DNA from: Hoylesella pleuritidis JCM 14110
Lineage (GTDB): Bacteria; Bacteroidota; Bacteroidia; Bacteroidales; Bacteroidaceae
DNA length: 64,000 bases
Reading direction: 5' to 3'
Assembly (NCBI RefSeq): GCF_000613725.1
Contig: NZ_BAJN01000001.1
Location: 1 to 64,000 of the forward strand
Numbering within the stretch: the stretch's first letter is position 1; each line of letters opens with the position of its first letter. A program made the position numbers and the translations under genes. The notes under the pieces are model-generated. The model did not search any database. It worked only from the letters and a program-made list of their open reading frames with translations, and was not told the DNA's origin. Of this stretch, positions 9,335-17,799 are shown piece after piece.

Positions 9335-9526
9335 TTACTTTTTATTCGGACATGTTCGTATTTTCTTACCTTTCTCTCGCTTTTTGACTATCTGATCGTG
9401 CAAAGCACAGCCGGGACAACCGTTGCACGGGTCATTGGCTGCGTGAATGATGCGGTGAAGTTGACGTACTGCATAAAAGAGACACGCAGCAATGATCAGT
9501 CCGATGATCAGATATTGCCAAAACAT
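9335..9526 (-). CDS. Small Cys-rich membrane protein (FeoB-associated type)
   Basis: A 63-residue protein with one N-terminal transmembrane helix (about residues 4-22). A cysteine cluster follows ([13 protein letters not shown]), then a basic tail with one more Cys. This is the layout of the small FeoB-associated Cys-rich membrane proteins, but no feoA/feoB gene lies in the window, so a role in iron transport is only suggested. The start is taken at MFWQYL (9526), four bases after the rhodanese stop at 9531, making the two probably co-transcribed. Confidence 0.7.
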   Translation of the reverse strand: MFWQYLIIGLIIAACLFYAVRQLHRIIHAANDPCNGCPGCALHDQIVKKREKGKKIRTCPNKK

Positions 9527-9530
9527 TTGT

Positions 9531-9917
9531 TCACTCTTTACTAATAGGAAAGCCTGCTGTCGTCCATCCAATGATTCCACCTTTTAAGTCGACAACAGTG
9601 AAGCCCGCTTTGATTAGCTGTTGGGCAGCATTCAAAGAGCGCTTGCCCGAGCGGCAATAAACGGCTACCGGCCTACTTTTTGACAGATTCTTCTCTGCTT
9701 TTGTTATGAAACTGTTTTCCAATACGTTAATATTCACAGCTCCACGAATCCTTCCTTCGGCATATTCTTCAGCTGTTCTAACATCAACAAGTTGTACGGA
9801 ATCGCGCCGGATAAAGTTTTGAAACTCGGTGACATCCATTCTTTGGATATCCTTTTGTCCGCAGGCAGATAATTGAAAACCTATAACAGACAAAAATAAC
9901 ATTAATAGTTTTTTCAT
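9531..9917 (-). CDS. Rhodanese-like lipoprotein
   Basis: A 128-residue single-domain rhodanese with an N-terminal lipoprotein signal (MKKLLMLFL...LSACG, lipidated Cys at about 19). The active loop is CRSGKRS, with Cys as the sulfur- or thiol-carrying nucleophile, preceded by LVDVRTAEEYAEGRI. Its periplasmic location suggests redox or sulfur handling outside the cytoplasm. The start at 9917 is chosen because the signal peptide begins there and a TATATTTG box lies 24 bases upstream. The Cys-rich membrane protein gene follows directly. Confidence 0.85.
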   Translation of the reverse strand: MKKLLMLFLSVIGFQLSACGQKDIQRMDVTEFQNFIRRDSVQLVDVRTAEEYAEGRIRGAVNINVLENSFITKAEKNLSKSRPVAVYCRSGKRSLNAAQQLIKAGFTVVDLKGGIIGWTTAGFPISKE

Positions 9918-9940
9918 TTTCTGTTCTTTATATTTTACTG

Positions 9941-9948
9941 CAAATATA
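9941..9948 (-). promoter_or_regulatory. -7 element of rhodanese gene
   Basis: TATATTTG on the minus strand, 24 bases before the start codon at 9917; it drives the rhodanese and Cys-rich protein pair. Confidence 0.55.
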
Positions 9949-10033
9949 CTCAATTTATTCCATTCAGCGTATATAAAATTGAATGAAGAATGGAAAACTC
10001 TCTGTTGGCTCTCTATAATTCAGAATTAAATTG

Positions 10034-10041
10034 TAACTTTG
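10034..10041 (+). promoter_or_regulatory. -7 element of Gfo/Idh/MocA gene
   Basis: TAACTTTG, an exact TAnnTTTG match, ending 20 bases before the ATG at 10062. It argues against the longer reading frame starting at 9990. Confidence 0.6.
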
Positions 10042-10061
10042 TGAGCAAAATCCGAGCTGTT

Positions 10062-11045
10062 ATGAAAGTGATCAATTGGGGATTTATCGGTTGTGGAGAA
10101 GTCACGGAAAAGAAGTCGGGACCTGCTTTTAATGAAGTGGAAGGATCGAAAGTGGTGGCTGTAATGAGTCGGAATGAAGACAAGGCACGATCGTATGCTG
10201 AGCGACACCACGTTCGGAAATGGTATACCGATGCGCAGAAATTGATTGATGATGCAGAGGTCAATGCCGTTTATATCGCAACGCCGCCATCGAGTCACGC
10301 TACATTTGCAATTATGGCTATGCGAGCCGGTAAACCGGTGTATGTGGAAAAACCATTGGCAGCCAGTTATGAGGATTGTGCACGAATCAATCGTGTGAGC
10401 GAACAGACAGGTATTCCGTGTTTTGTAGCTTATTATCGGCGTTATCTCCCGTATTTTCTGAAAGTCAAGGAGATTATCGACAATGGTCTGATTGGTCATA
10501 TCATTAACGTGCAAATTCGATTCTCTGTTCCTCCACGCGATCTTGATTATCAGTCGCACGAGACACTACCGTGGCGTTTGCAGCCGGATATTTCGGGTGG
10601 GGGATATTTTTATGATTTAGCTTCTCACCAGTTAGATATGTTGCAAGACATCTTTGGTGTTATCACTCGAGCACACGGTTATCCGGCTAATCGTGCACAT
10701 CTGTATGAAGCAGAAGACACGATAAGCGCGAGTTTTCAGTTTGAAGATGGCTTAGTAGGTAGCGGGTCATGGTGCTTTGTGGGACATCAGAGTGCGAAAG
10801 AAGATCGTATTGAGGTTATCGGCGATCAAGGAATGTTAGCATTTTCGGTTTACAATTATGATCCAATTCAGGTGATTACAAGCAGTGGTGCAATGAATAT
10901 CACCGTGCCGAATCCTGCTTATGTTCAGTTGCCTATTATTCGTGAGGTGATCGAAGATCTACAAGGTATTAACGTATGCACGTGCACCAGCATAAGTGCT
11001 ACACCTGTGAATTGGGTTATGGACAGAATCCTGGGTAAGTTTTAG
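10062..11045 (+). CDS. Gfo/Idh/MocA family oxidoreductase
   Basis: A 327-residue NAD(P)-dependent sugar-type dehydrogenase. The N-terminal Rossmann motif is GFIGCGEVTEKKSGPAF, and the conserved EKPLA carries the substrate-contacting Lys. The C-terminal alpha/beta domain contains GGGYFYDLASHQLDML with the usual His. Members of this family oxidise or epimerise sugars and inositols; the substrate cannot be named. The next gene starts nine bases after its stop and could be co-transcribed, though it encodes an unrelated envelope protein. Confidence 0.88.
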   Translation: MKVINWGFIGCGEVTEKKSGPAFNEVEGSKVVAVMSRNEDKARSYAERHHVRKWYTDAQKLIDDAEVNAVYIATPPSSHATFAIMAMRAGKPVYVEKPLAASYEDCARINRVSEQTGIPCFVAYYRRYLPYFLKVKEIIDNGLIGHIINVQIRFSVPPRDLDYQSHETLPWRLQPDISGGGYFYDLASHQLDMLQDIFGVITRAHGYPANRAHLYEAEDTISASFQFEDGLVGSGSWCFVGHQSAKEDRIEVIGDQGMLAFSVYNYDPIQVITSSGAMNITVPNPAYVQLPIIREVIEDLQGINVCTCTSISATPVNWVMDRILGKF

Positions 11046-11053
11046 CGTGAGTT

Positions 11054-12121
11054 TTGAAGCGAGTTATATTATTCATCTTCTTTCTGTGGGGAGCTGTGCA
11101 AGGTTATGCGAATGATGAGGAGCCCCTTTTCAAGCGAGTAATCAACGGATTATATTCGTTTGTAAAAGACTTCAGTCGTGTAGACACAACCTATATTGAA
11201 CCTCAGCATTACAATTTTCAAGTGATGTTACAGAATACCAATACGTATGAGGTTTATCGGTTGCAGACAAAAAATGGGGTGGGGCTGACTTTGGCACCTC
11301 GACCTACCTATAAACTTGGTCCTTATGTGGGATGGCGCTGGATCTTCCTGGGATATACATTCGACCTCACGCACATCGATGCCGGAAATAATAAACGCGA
11401 GTTTGATTTGAGCTTTTACAGTTCTAAAATCGGCATTGATTTGTTTTATCGCAAGACAGGCAATAATTATAAAATCCGAAGTCTGTTTTTGGGCGACGGT
11501 ATCAATACCGACCAAATTGCCGGAACACCGTTCGACGGATTTTCAGCGAGTATCAAAGGTTTCAACATTTATTATATCTTTAATCATCGCAAGTTTTCTT
11601 ATCCTGCTGCATTCAGTCAAAGTACAGTGCAACGCCGAAGCTATGGCTCGGCTTTGTTGGGAGTCGGCTATACCAAACACAGTTTGTCATTGGATTGGGA
11701 GAGGTTGAATCAGGTAATTAATGATCGACTCGACAATGGTACTGATCCTATTCAGGTAGATAGCGGACTGATTTCTGCTAAGGTCAAATATACAGATTTT
11801 TCAGCTTCAGGCGGTTATGCTTACAACTGGGTGTTTGCCCATAATTGGCTGTTCGCAGCCTCGCTTTCATTGGCATTAGGCTATAAATCTTCTTATGGTA
11901 ATATTGATCGGAAGCTGGTTTCGCTCCGTAACTTCTCGTTCAACAATTTCAATCTTGATGGTGTAGGCCGATTCGGTATTGTTTGGAACAACACTAAATG
12001 GTATCTGGGTAGTAGCGCCATCTTTCATACCTATAATTATCGCAAACAACAATTCTCTGCCAATACATTCTTCGGTAATCTAAACTTGTATGTCGGATTT
12101 AACTTTAATAGAAAGAAATAA
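11054..12121 (+). CDS. DUF4421 family envelope protein
   Basis: A 355-residue protein with a signal peptide (cleavage near residue 19, GYAND). The body has alternating aromatic and polar residues, many Tyr/Phe, and a terminal aromatic strand (NLYVGFNFNRKK) with the feel of an outer-membrane beta-barrel. It matches the Bacteroidetes DUF4421 pattern (SRVDTTYIEP, LTLAPRPTYKLGPYVGWRW). The start is a TTG at 11054, as no in-frame ATG exists before the signal peptide. Its last base overlaps the start of the amidase-like gene, so the two are coupled. Confidence 0.75.
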   Translation: MKRVILFIFFLWGAVQGYANDEEPLFKRVINGLYSFVKDFSRVDTTYIEPQHYNFQVMLQNTNTYEVYRLQTKNGVGLTLAPRPTYKLGPYVGWRWIFLGYTFDLTHIDAGNNKREFDLSFYSSKIGIDLFYRKTGNNYKIRSLFLGDGINTDQIAGTPFDGFSASIKGFNIYYIFNHRKFSYPAAFSQSTVQRRSYGSALLGVGYTKHSLSLDWERLNQVINDRLDNGTDPIQVDSGLISAKVKYTDFSASGGYAYNWVFAHNWLFAASLSLALGYKSSYGNIDRKLVSLRNFSFNNFNLDGVGRFGIVWNNTKWYLGSSAIFHTYNYRKQQFSANTFFGNLNLYVGFNFNRKK

Positions 12122-12996
12122 TGATGAATCTCATTAAATGTACGCTTTTCTTTCTGCTTTTCACTACGAAAGTCCTTGCGCAAACACCACAATACACACC
12201 GGCCGACAGCATTAAAGTGATGTATCTGCTGCAAAAAGGAACGCGATTAAAAAAAGATGCCAATGCCGTGTTGTTCTTTGCACGCGAATTACGCGGTATT
12301 CCCTATGTTGCAAAAACATTGGAACGGAACAAAACGGAGCAGCTCATTATCAATCTTCGCCAATTAGATTGTACGACATACGTAGAGAATGTATTGGCTC
12401 TCACGCTCTGTCATCAAAATAAGCGGACAGCATTTACTAACTTTTGCCAATATCTGCGGCAGTTAAGATATCGCGAGGGGCGTGTCTCTTACGTCTCGCG
12501 ACTGCATTACTTTTCTGAATGGATCGCGGCTAATACACGTGTTGGGGTTATTCGTGAGATACAGTCGCCCGATACACCGTTCATTGCCGTACAACGCTTA
12601 GATGTTTCTTATATGAGCACGCATCCGCAGTTTTATCCCCAATTAGTCGGTCATCCCGATACGCTCCGAGCCATCCAAGCGATGGAAAAGTTGCTTACCG
12701 GTCGTACGTATCGATATATTCCCAAGTCGCAAATTGTTAATACAGCTCTCTTGCGACGCACCATTCACGATGGCGACATCATTGCTCTTGTCACACGCAT
12801 TGCCGGTCTTGACACGTCTCATCTCGGTATTGCCGTATGGCATCGTGATGGTTTACACTTACTCAATGCCTCGTCTGTGCATCATCGAGTCGTAGAAGAG
12901 CCTATGATACTTCGCAGCTATATGCAACGTCATCCCTCCCAAATCGGAATTCGAGTTGTCCGTATTAAAAATGGCACCAATGATGATAAAATATGA
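12121..12996 (+). CDS. PF07313 (DUF1460) amidase-like cysteine hydrolase
   Basis: A 291-residue exported protein (signal peptide ending LAQTPQY) of the DUF1460 / N-acetylmuramoyl-L-alanine-amidase-like family, which shares the NlpC/P60 papain-like fold. The probable nucleophile Cys is in RQLDCTTYVENVLAL and the catalytic His in DTSHLGIAVW. Structures of Bacteroides members are known, but the exact bond cleaved is less certain; peptidoglycan processing is the expected role. It overlaps the DUF4421 gene by one base, suggesting linked cell-envelope functions. Confidence 0.85.
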   Translation: MMNLIKCTLFFLLFTTKVLAQTPQYTPADSIKVMYLLQKGTRLKKDANAVLFFARELRGIPYVAKTLERNKTEQLIINLRQLDCTTYVENVLALTLCHQNKRTAFTNFCQYLRQLRYREGRVSYVSRLHYFSEWIAANTRVGVIREIQSPDTPFIAVQRLDVSYMSTHPQFYPQLVGHPDTLRAIQAMEKLLTGRTYRYIPKSQIVNTALLRRTIHDGDIIALVTRIAGLDTSHLGIAVWHRDGLHLLNASSVHHRVVEEPMILRSYMQRHPSQIGIRVVRIKNGTNDDKI

Positions 12997-13230
12997 GGAA
13001 AAGTTAATAGTAAGAGCTCATTTAAAGTATTAATTTCCTTTCTGTGACCTGCAAACTGTTTTATCTTATTACGTTTTGACCTTAGATTGTGTTGAATGAG
13101 AGGTATAATACTTCTGTCCCACAAGTATACGAGGACTGCTTTCCTACTATGGAACTTGTAATGGCTAAGCAAAGGGAAAGCACATTTATATATGCACAGA
13201 TTCAATCCCATAGGATAGAATATAAAGAAT

Positions 13231-13284
13231 ATGACGTCATTTTTGCTCAGATATGATATCATTTTTGTCTGAATATGACGTCAT
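13231..13284. repeat. Three palindromic decamers at 22-bp spacing
   Basis: ATGACGTCAT at 13231-13240, ATGATATCAT at 13253-13262 and ATGACGTCAT at 13275-13284 are each perfect palindromes starting exactly 22 bp apart. The segments between them are also alike (TTTTTGCTCAG and TTTTTGTCTGA). The period, about two helical turns, and the TTTTTG-CTGA core resemble the 22-bp arrays at 33581-33778 and 40879-40988. It may be a protein-binding array or a dispersed repeat. Confidence 0.6.
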
Positions 13285-13480
13285 ATTTATCCAAATACCT
13301 GAAAATTGAGTAAAACGCCTCGACAATGCGTTTCCCCTGAGGGCTATGCATAGGAGTTTTGGTTGCGAACAGTAAGATGAACCAGTCCATTCGATAAAAA
13401 ACTTATTTGAATCGAGGAGAAAGTAGGGGAGTAATTTTCATACTTATAACTCCTGAACGGCAATTCTTAGATTTTTTTAT

Positions 13481-13488
13481 TATCTTTG
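13481..13488 (+). promoter_or_regulatory. -7 element of glycoside-hydrolase-like gene
   Basis: TATCTTTG, an exact TAnnTTTG match, 28 bases before the ATG at 13517. Confidence 0.6.
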
Positions 13489-13516
13489 CAGGCAAATCCA
13501 TAATGTAGAAATCAGA

Positions 13517-15064
13517 ATGAATAAAAATCACTTTCGAACGGTCGTGATCTTCTTGATACTGTCGGTATTCGGATGCCACAATCTTTTTGCTACTGCACCT
13601 TTACATAAACGTGAGTTTCGTGGAGCTTGGATACAGTGTGTTAACGGGCAGTTTCAGGGGCTGACTACCGCAGGAATGCAACAGGAATTGACTCGCCAGC
13701 TGAACGAATTAAAGAAAGACGGTGTGAATGCCATTTTCTTTCAGGTACGACCGGAATGTGATGCGCTTTATCAAAGCAGATTAGAGCCATGGAGCAGGTT
13801 TCTTACAGGTGTGCAAGGGCAGGCTCCTTCACCTTATTGGGATCCGTTGGCATGGATGGTGAAAGAATGTCATAAGCGCGGAATGGAATTACACGCGTGG
13901 ATCAATCCTTATCGTGCCAAGACTAAGGGGACATCGGCCTTGGCGCCGGGCCACGTGGCGATCAAGCATCCCGGACGTGTATTTACTTATGACGGACTGT
14001 TTATCCTCAATCCGGGGAATCCGCTCAATCGCGAATATATCTGCCGTGTAGCCGATGACATTGTGCGCCGTTATGATGTTGACGGTTTGCACATAGATGA
14101 CTATTTTTATCCTTATCGTGTGGCAGGACAAACAATTGACGATGACCGCGAATATCGTTTGTATGGTAAAAGATTCGCGAACAAGGATGATTGGCGCCGA
14201 GACAATGTCAATGTACTGATTCGGCAGTTGCACGATTCGATCAGAAGCGTCAAGCCGTGGGTGAAATTCGGTGTGTCTCCTTTTGGAATCTATCGTAACC
14301 GTAGGTCGGCTCCCGGGATCGGAAGCGACACACGCGGCACACAGGGATATGATGATTTGTATGCCGACGTATTGCTTTGGGTAAATAATGGTTGGGTAGA
14401 TTATTGTGTGCCGCAACTTTATTGGCAAATCGGACATCCGACGGCCGACTATAAAACGCTAATTTCTTGGTGGAATCGATATGCTTCAAATCGTCCGCTT
14501 TTTATCGGTGAAGATGTAGAACGAACCGTGAAATATGCCGATCCTGCTAACCCGAAAATCAATCAGATGCCGGCGAAATTTGCTTTGCACGAGCGAATGA
14601 AGAATGTCGGGGGAACTGTACTGTGGTATTCTAAGGCTGTAGTTGACAATGTGGGAGGGTATGGAAGTGCGTTGAGAACCTATTATTGGCGTTATCCAGC
14701 CTTGCAACCACGTATGCCGTTCATTGATGACCGTAGTCCGCGTAAGCCCCGGAGCGTAACACCGGTATGGACGAGCGATGGTTATATTCTCTTTTGGTCA
14801 AAGCCAAAAGCTCCGTGGTGGGCTTTCTGGTTGCGGTCGAAGAAGCCGAGCTGGCGTGATGAGGTTACTAAATATGTGGTATATCGTTTTGCCGACGGAG
14901 AGGAAGTCGATCTGGATGATGCGTCAAAAATTGTAGCAATAACGGGTGAAACGATGTATCGTTTGCCTTATGTAGATGGTAAAAAACATTATACATACGT
15001 AGTGACAGCACTCGACAGAATGAGTAATGAGAGCAAAGGGAGAAGAAAAGGGATAGATTTATAA
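13517..15064 (+). CDS. Glycoside-hydrolase-like protein (GHL10/YngK type)
   Basis: A 515-residue exported protein with an N-terminal signal (cleavage near residue 25, FATAPLH). The central TIM-barrel domain matches PF02638: EFRGAWIQCVNG, NAIFFQVRPECDALY, ELHAWINPYR, DGLHIDDYFYPY and VKFGVSPFGIYRN. The C-terminal 110 residues form a fibronectin-like domain ending TYVVTALDRMSNES. Relatives are thought to act on cell-wall-linked glycans, but no activity can be assigned from the sequence. The gene is alone on its transcript, with its own promoter. Confidence 0.85.
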   Translation: MNKNHFRTVVIFLILSVFGCHNLFATAPLHKREFRGAWIQCVNGQFQGLTTAGMQQELTRQLNELKKDGVNAIFFQVRPECDALYQSRLEPWSRFLTGVQGQAPSPYWDPLAWMVKECHKRGMELHAWINPYRAKTKGTSALAPGHVAIKHPGRVFTYDGLFILNPGNPLNREYICRVADDIVRRYDVDGLHIDDYFYPYRVAGQTIDDDREYRLYGKRFANKDDWRRDNVNVLIRQLHDSIRSVKPWVKFGVSPFGIYRNRRSAPGIGSDTRGTQGYDDLYADVLLWVNNGWVDYCVPQLYWQIGHPTADYKTLISWWNRYASNRPLFIGEDVERTVKYADPANPKINQMPAKFALHERMKNVGGTVLWYSKAVVDNVGGYGSALRTYYWRYPALQPRMPFIDDRSPRKPRSVTPVWTSDGYILFWSKPKAPWWAFWLRSKKPSWRDEVTKYVVYRFADGEEVDLDDASKIVAITGETMYRLPYVDGKKHYTYVVTALDRMSNESKGRRKGIDL

Positions 15065-15104
15065 ACAGCTTCTCCCACCTACATACGGGAGGATAGAGAA
15101 GAGG

Positions 15105-15542
15105 CTATTTTAAGAGACAATCTAAAAATGCATCCAAATCTTTGTTGAGATCTTTCATCAGATCGTCTCCGATGATCATCGTATCATCATCAGCAACATA
15201 AAGTTCAGCTATATTTTCCTTGTCGTCGTCTTCGAGTACAAAGTTGAAAGGTTTCAAAATTCCCATATTGTCGATAACATCGTGTAGACATTTTAAAATG
15301 CTACGTAAGATAACCGTCACGTGTTCATAGAAGTCTTCGTCTTTGTTATCTATCCATTGTGCAACAACGCACCGCGTAATCTCGTTTTCATCGTCATCAA
15401 ACGCCAACAGTTCGCCACTATCCTGCGAAACACGCAGATGGATGTCTGTCAATATTGATGAGTCATTTGACAAAGGAAACTTTTGGGCAATCTTTTTGAT
15501 TGCACGTTCGACTTGTTGTGCCGTTTGCTCGTTTGCTTTCAT
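15105..15542 (-). CDS. Conserved acidic hypothetical protein
   Basis: A 145-residue cytoplasmic protein without signal peptide or membrane helix. It is strongly acidic, with runs such as FDDDENE, LEDDDKEN and VADDDTM, and its termini are helical. I do not recognise a domain. It converges with the glycoside-hydrolase-like gene and has its own promoter (TATATTTG at 15565-15572). The reading frame is well used and the promoter is clear, so I regard it as a real gene of unknown role. Confidence 0.75.
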   Translation of the reverse strand: MKANEQTAQQVERAIKKIAQKFPLSNDSSILTDIHLRVSQDSGELLAFDDDENEITRCVVAQWIDNKDEDFYEHVTVILRSILKCLHDVIDNMGILKPFNFVLEDDDKENIAELYVADDDTMIIGDDLMKDLNKDLDAFLDCLLK

Positions 15543-15564
15543 ATTGTTTTCTGGTTATCGACTG

Positions 15565-15572
15565 CAAATATA
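15565..15572 (-). promoter_or_regulatory. -7 element of acidic hypothetical gene
   Basis: TATATTTG on the minus strand, 23 bases upstream of the start codon at 15542. Confidence 0.55.
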
Positions 15573-15647
15573 CATATAATTTTTTAAAGCCTAAGCTCTG
15601 CCATATCTTTTTATAGTTATTTTTATTGCCATCTGAAAATATATCAT

Positions 15648-15655
15648 TACCTTTG
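15648..15655 (+). promoter_or_regulatory. -7 element of galE
   Basis: TACCTTTG, an exact TAnnTTTG match, 20 bases before the galE ATG. Confidence 0.6.
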
Positions 15656-15675
15656 TCCGTGCAAATTTCAACAAA

Positions 15676-16713
15676 ATGAAACAGACAATTTTAGTAACGG
15701 GAGGAACCGGTTTTATCGGTTCGCATACAACGGTAGAACTGCAAGAAGCAGGTTATAAAGTAGTAATCATCGACGATCTTTCTAATTCTAATATAGAAGT
15801 ATTAGACGGTATTGAGAAAATCACAGGCATACGTCCGGCTTTCGAACAGGTAGATCTTCGTGATAAAGAAGCTACGGAAACAGTATTTAAAAAATATGCG
15901 GATATCAGGGGAATTATCCATTTCGCTGCAAGCAAAGCAGTAGGTGAGAGTGTAGAAAAACCGCTCCTATATTATCGCAATAATATAGTTTCACTCTTGA
16001 ACCTGCTTGAATTAATGCCGAAATACGGTACGAAAGGTATCATCTTCTCATCCAGTTGTACCGTTTATGGCCAACCGTCAAAAGAGAATCTGCCCGTAAC
16101 AGAAGAAGCGCCCATCCAAACAGCTTGCTCACCTTATGGAAACACAAAGCAGATCAACGAAGAAATTATTCGCGATTTCATTCATAGCGGCGCACCTATC
16201 AAAAGCATAGTACTACGCTATTTCAATCCAATCGGTGCACATCCTTCGGCTTTGATTGGCGAATTACCTAATGGAGTGCCTATGAATTTGATTCCATTCG
16301 TTACACAAACGGCTATCGGTATCCGTAAAGAATTGAAGATCTTCGGAAATGATTATGATACTCCGGACGGAACTTGTATCCGTGATTACATTTATGTAGT
16401 TGATCTCGCCAAGGCTCATGTAGCTGCAATGACTCGCGTACTGGATATGGAAACTGAGCCTATCGAATATTTTAATATCGGTACCGGAAAGGGTGCAAGT
16501 ACTTTGGAGGTGGTCAATGCCTTTGAGAAAGCTACGGGTGTGAAGGTAAATTGGACGTTTGCACCACGCCGTGAGGGTGATATCGAGAAAGTTTGGGGAT
16601 GTGTAGATAAAGCCAATAAAGTACTTGGTTGGAAAGCAGATACGCCTCTTGAAGATATACTGGCATCAGCTTGGAAATGGCAACTCAAACTTCGTGAAGA
16701 CGGAGTGATGTAG
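15676..16713 (+). CDS. galE: UDP-glucose 4-epimerase GalE
   Basis: GalE interconverts UDP-glucose and UDP-galactose for galactose use and for surface polysaccharide precursors. The 345-residue extended short-chain dehydrogenase has the NAD-binding GGTGFIGSHT at the N terminus, SSSCTVYG with the catalytic Ser/Thr, and the YGNTK Tyr-Lys pair. RYFNPIGAHPSALIGE is diagnostic for the family. The length is normal. It is transcribed alone, with rpsP downstream on its own promoter. Confidence 0.93.
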   Translation: MKQTILVTGGTGFIGSHTTVELQEAGYKVVIIDDLSNSNIEVLDGIEKITGIRPAFEQVDLRDKEATETVFKKYADIRGIIHFAASKAVGESVEKPLLYYRNNIVSLLNLLELMPKYGTKGIIFSSSCTVYGQPSKENLPVTEEAPIQTACSPYGNTKQINEEIIRDFIHSGAPIKSIVLRYFNPIGAHPSALIGELPNGVPMNLIPFVTQTAIGIRKELKIFGNDYDTPDGTCIRDYIYVVDLAKAHVAAMTRVLDMETEPIEYFNIGTGKGASTLEVVNAFEKATGVKVNWTFAPRREGDIEKVWGCVDKANKVLGWKADTPLEDILASAWKWQLKLREDGVM

Positions 16714-16780
16714 ATGATTAATGAATGTTAAATTGGTAAATCTATCAAAAGATAGTCAATTGAAATTCAGATAAATATTG

Positions 16781-16788
16781 TACCTTTG
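16781..16788 (+). promoter_or_regulatory. -7 element of rpsP
   Basis: TACCTTTG, an exact match, 51 bases upstream of the rpsP start. Confidence 0.6.
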
Positions 16789-16839
16789 CACGGCTGTTAC
16801 GAGTTAACAGTATATTTAATTTTTAAAGTAAAATAAAAA

Positions 16840-17388
16840 ATGGCAACAAAAATCAGATTGCAACGTGGCGGTCGTAAAAACTATGCTTTTTACAGCATTG
16901 TGATCGCTGACGTAAGAGCACCACGTGATGGTAAATTTATTGAAAAGATTGGTACTTATAATCCCAATACCAATCCGGCTACTGTTGATTTGAAATTCGA
17001 TCGCGCACTGTATTGGGTAGAGGTTGGCGCACAACCTACCGATACTGCACGTAATATTCTCAAAGGCGAAGGAGTATATTTGATGAAACATCTTCGTGGA
17101 GGAGTTAAGAAAGGTGCATTTGATGAGGCTACTGCTCAGAACAAATTCGATACTTGGAAGCAAGATAAGCAAAAAGGCTTAGATGCTGTTCGCGACAAAG
17201 AAGCAAAAGCTAAGAAAGATGCGATAGATCGGGAGATTGAAGCAGAAAAGAAAATCAATAGCGATATTGCGAAGAAGGTAGCTGAAAAGAAAGCTGCTGA
17301 GGTTGCTGCCAAAGCTGAGGCAGAAGTTGCACAAGATGTAGAAGAGTCTGTTTCTACGGAGAATGAAGCAACTCCCACAGAGGCTTAA
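16840..17388 (+). CDS. rpsP: 30S ribosomal protein S16 with C-terminal extension
   Basis: S16 is an assembly protein of the small ribosomal subunit. Residues 1-85 carry the family core ([45 protein letters not shown]). The remaining ~95 residues are a low-complexity extension rich in Lys, Ala and Glu, likely helical, ending in a Glu/Thr-rich tail; typical S16 proteins stop near 80-90 residues. Long tails of this sort are usual in Bacteroidetes S16. A hairpin terminator follows at 17415-17451. Confidence 0.95.
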   Translation: MATKIRLQRGGRKNYAFYSIVIADVRAPRDGKFIEKIGTYNPNTNPATVDLKFDRALYWVEVGAQPTDTARNILKGEGVYLMKHLRGGVKKGAFDEATAQNKFDTWKQDKQKGLDAVRDKEAKAKKDAIDREIEAEKKINSDIAKKVAEKKAAEVAAKAEAEVAQDVEESVSTENEATPTEA

Positions 17389-17414
17389 GAAAATTCTTTA
17401 AGCTGAATTAATAA

Positions 17415-17451
17415 AAAGAGGTATGTCAAGATATCATTGATATACCTCTTT
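17415..17451 (+). terminator. rpsP terminator
   Basis: AAAGAGGTAT pairs with ATACCTCTTT across a short loop, followed by a T-rich stretch, 27 bases after the rpsP stop. Confidence 0.7.
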
Positions 17452-17619
17452 ATTTATCTTATTACCTTTTCTTTTATCATTTGATTATAATTTAATATAG
17501 TTATCATTTCAACAATTTCTATTCGATTTAATTATATTAAAAGTGTTCCTTACGCCACGAAAAAGATGGAGAGAAAAATAACTCTTAATCGTCAATTATC
17601 AATTCTCGATTATTTTTCC

Positions 17620-17627
17620 TACTTTTG
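17620..17627 (+). promoter_or_regulatory. -7 element of kinase-RapZ operon
   Basis: TACTTTTG, an exact TAnnTTTG match, ends only four bases before the ATG at 17632. The transcript would start at or next to the start codon, so this would be a leaderless message. Confidence 0.6.
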
Positions 17628-17631
17628 CAGA

Positions 17632-17799
17632 ATGAAATATACGTTTGATTGGAAACATATTATGATGCTGGCAGCAATTGCGGCCGGACTGCTTTATATC
17701 ACCGATTCGTTCTGGATGTCGCTCGGTATTATTCTTTTATTGCTTGTAGCTGACCATCTTGTTCAGCAATATGTAGGGAAGAATGGAAAAATTGATTAA
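17632..17799 (+). CDS. Small two-helix membrane protein
   Basis: A 55-residue protein with two hydrophobic segments (about residues 9-24 and 27-45) joined by a short turn, and a basic C terminus. I do not recognise the family. The start is set at ATG 17632, directly after a promoter box; the longer upstream frame would lie before the promoter. Its end overlaps the start of the kinase-RapZ gene by 17 bases, so it is translationally linked to that gene and may belong to the same envelope process. Confidence 0.55.
   Translation: MKYTFDWKHIMMLAAIAAGLLYITDSFWMSLGIILLLLVADHLVQQYVGKNGKID

Larger units (their letters stand above)
12997..13516. other. Intergenic region with 22-bp spaced palindromes
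   Basis: No gene is supported; a 110-codon minus-strand frame here looks spurious. The region holds three palindromic decamers spaced exactly 22 bp apart (13231-13284) and, near its end, the promoter of the glycoside-hydrolase-like gene. Confidence 0.55.

Noticed and set aside
12930..13262. 110-codon minus-strand frame in the intergenic region
   Set aside because: It runs through the palindromic repeats and the 3' end of the amidase-like gene, and has no promoter or ribosome-binding site.
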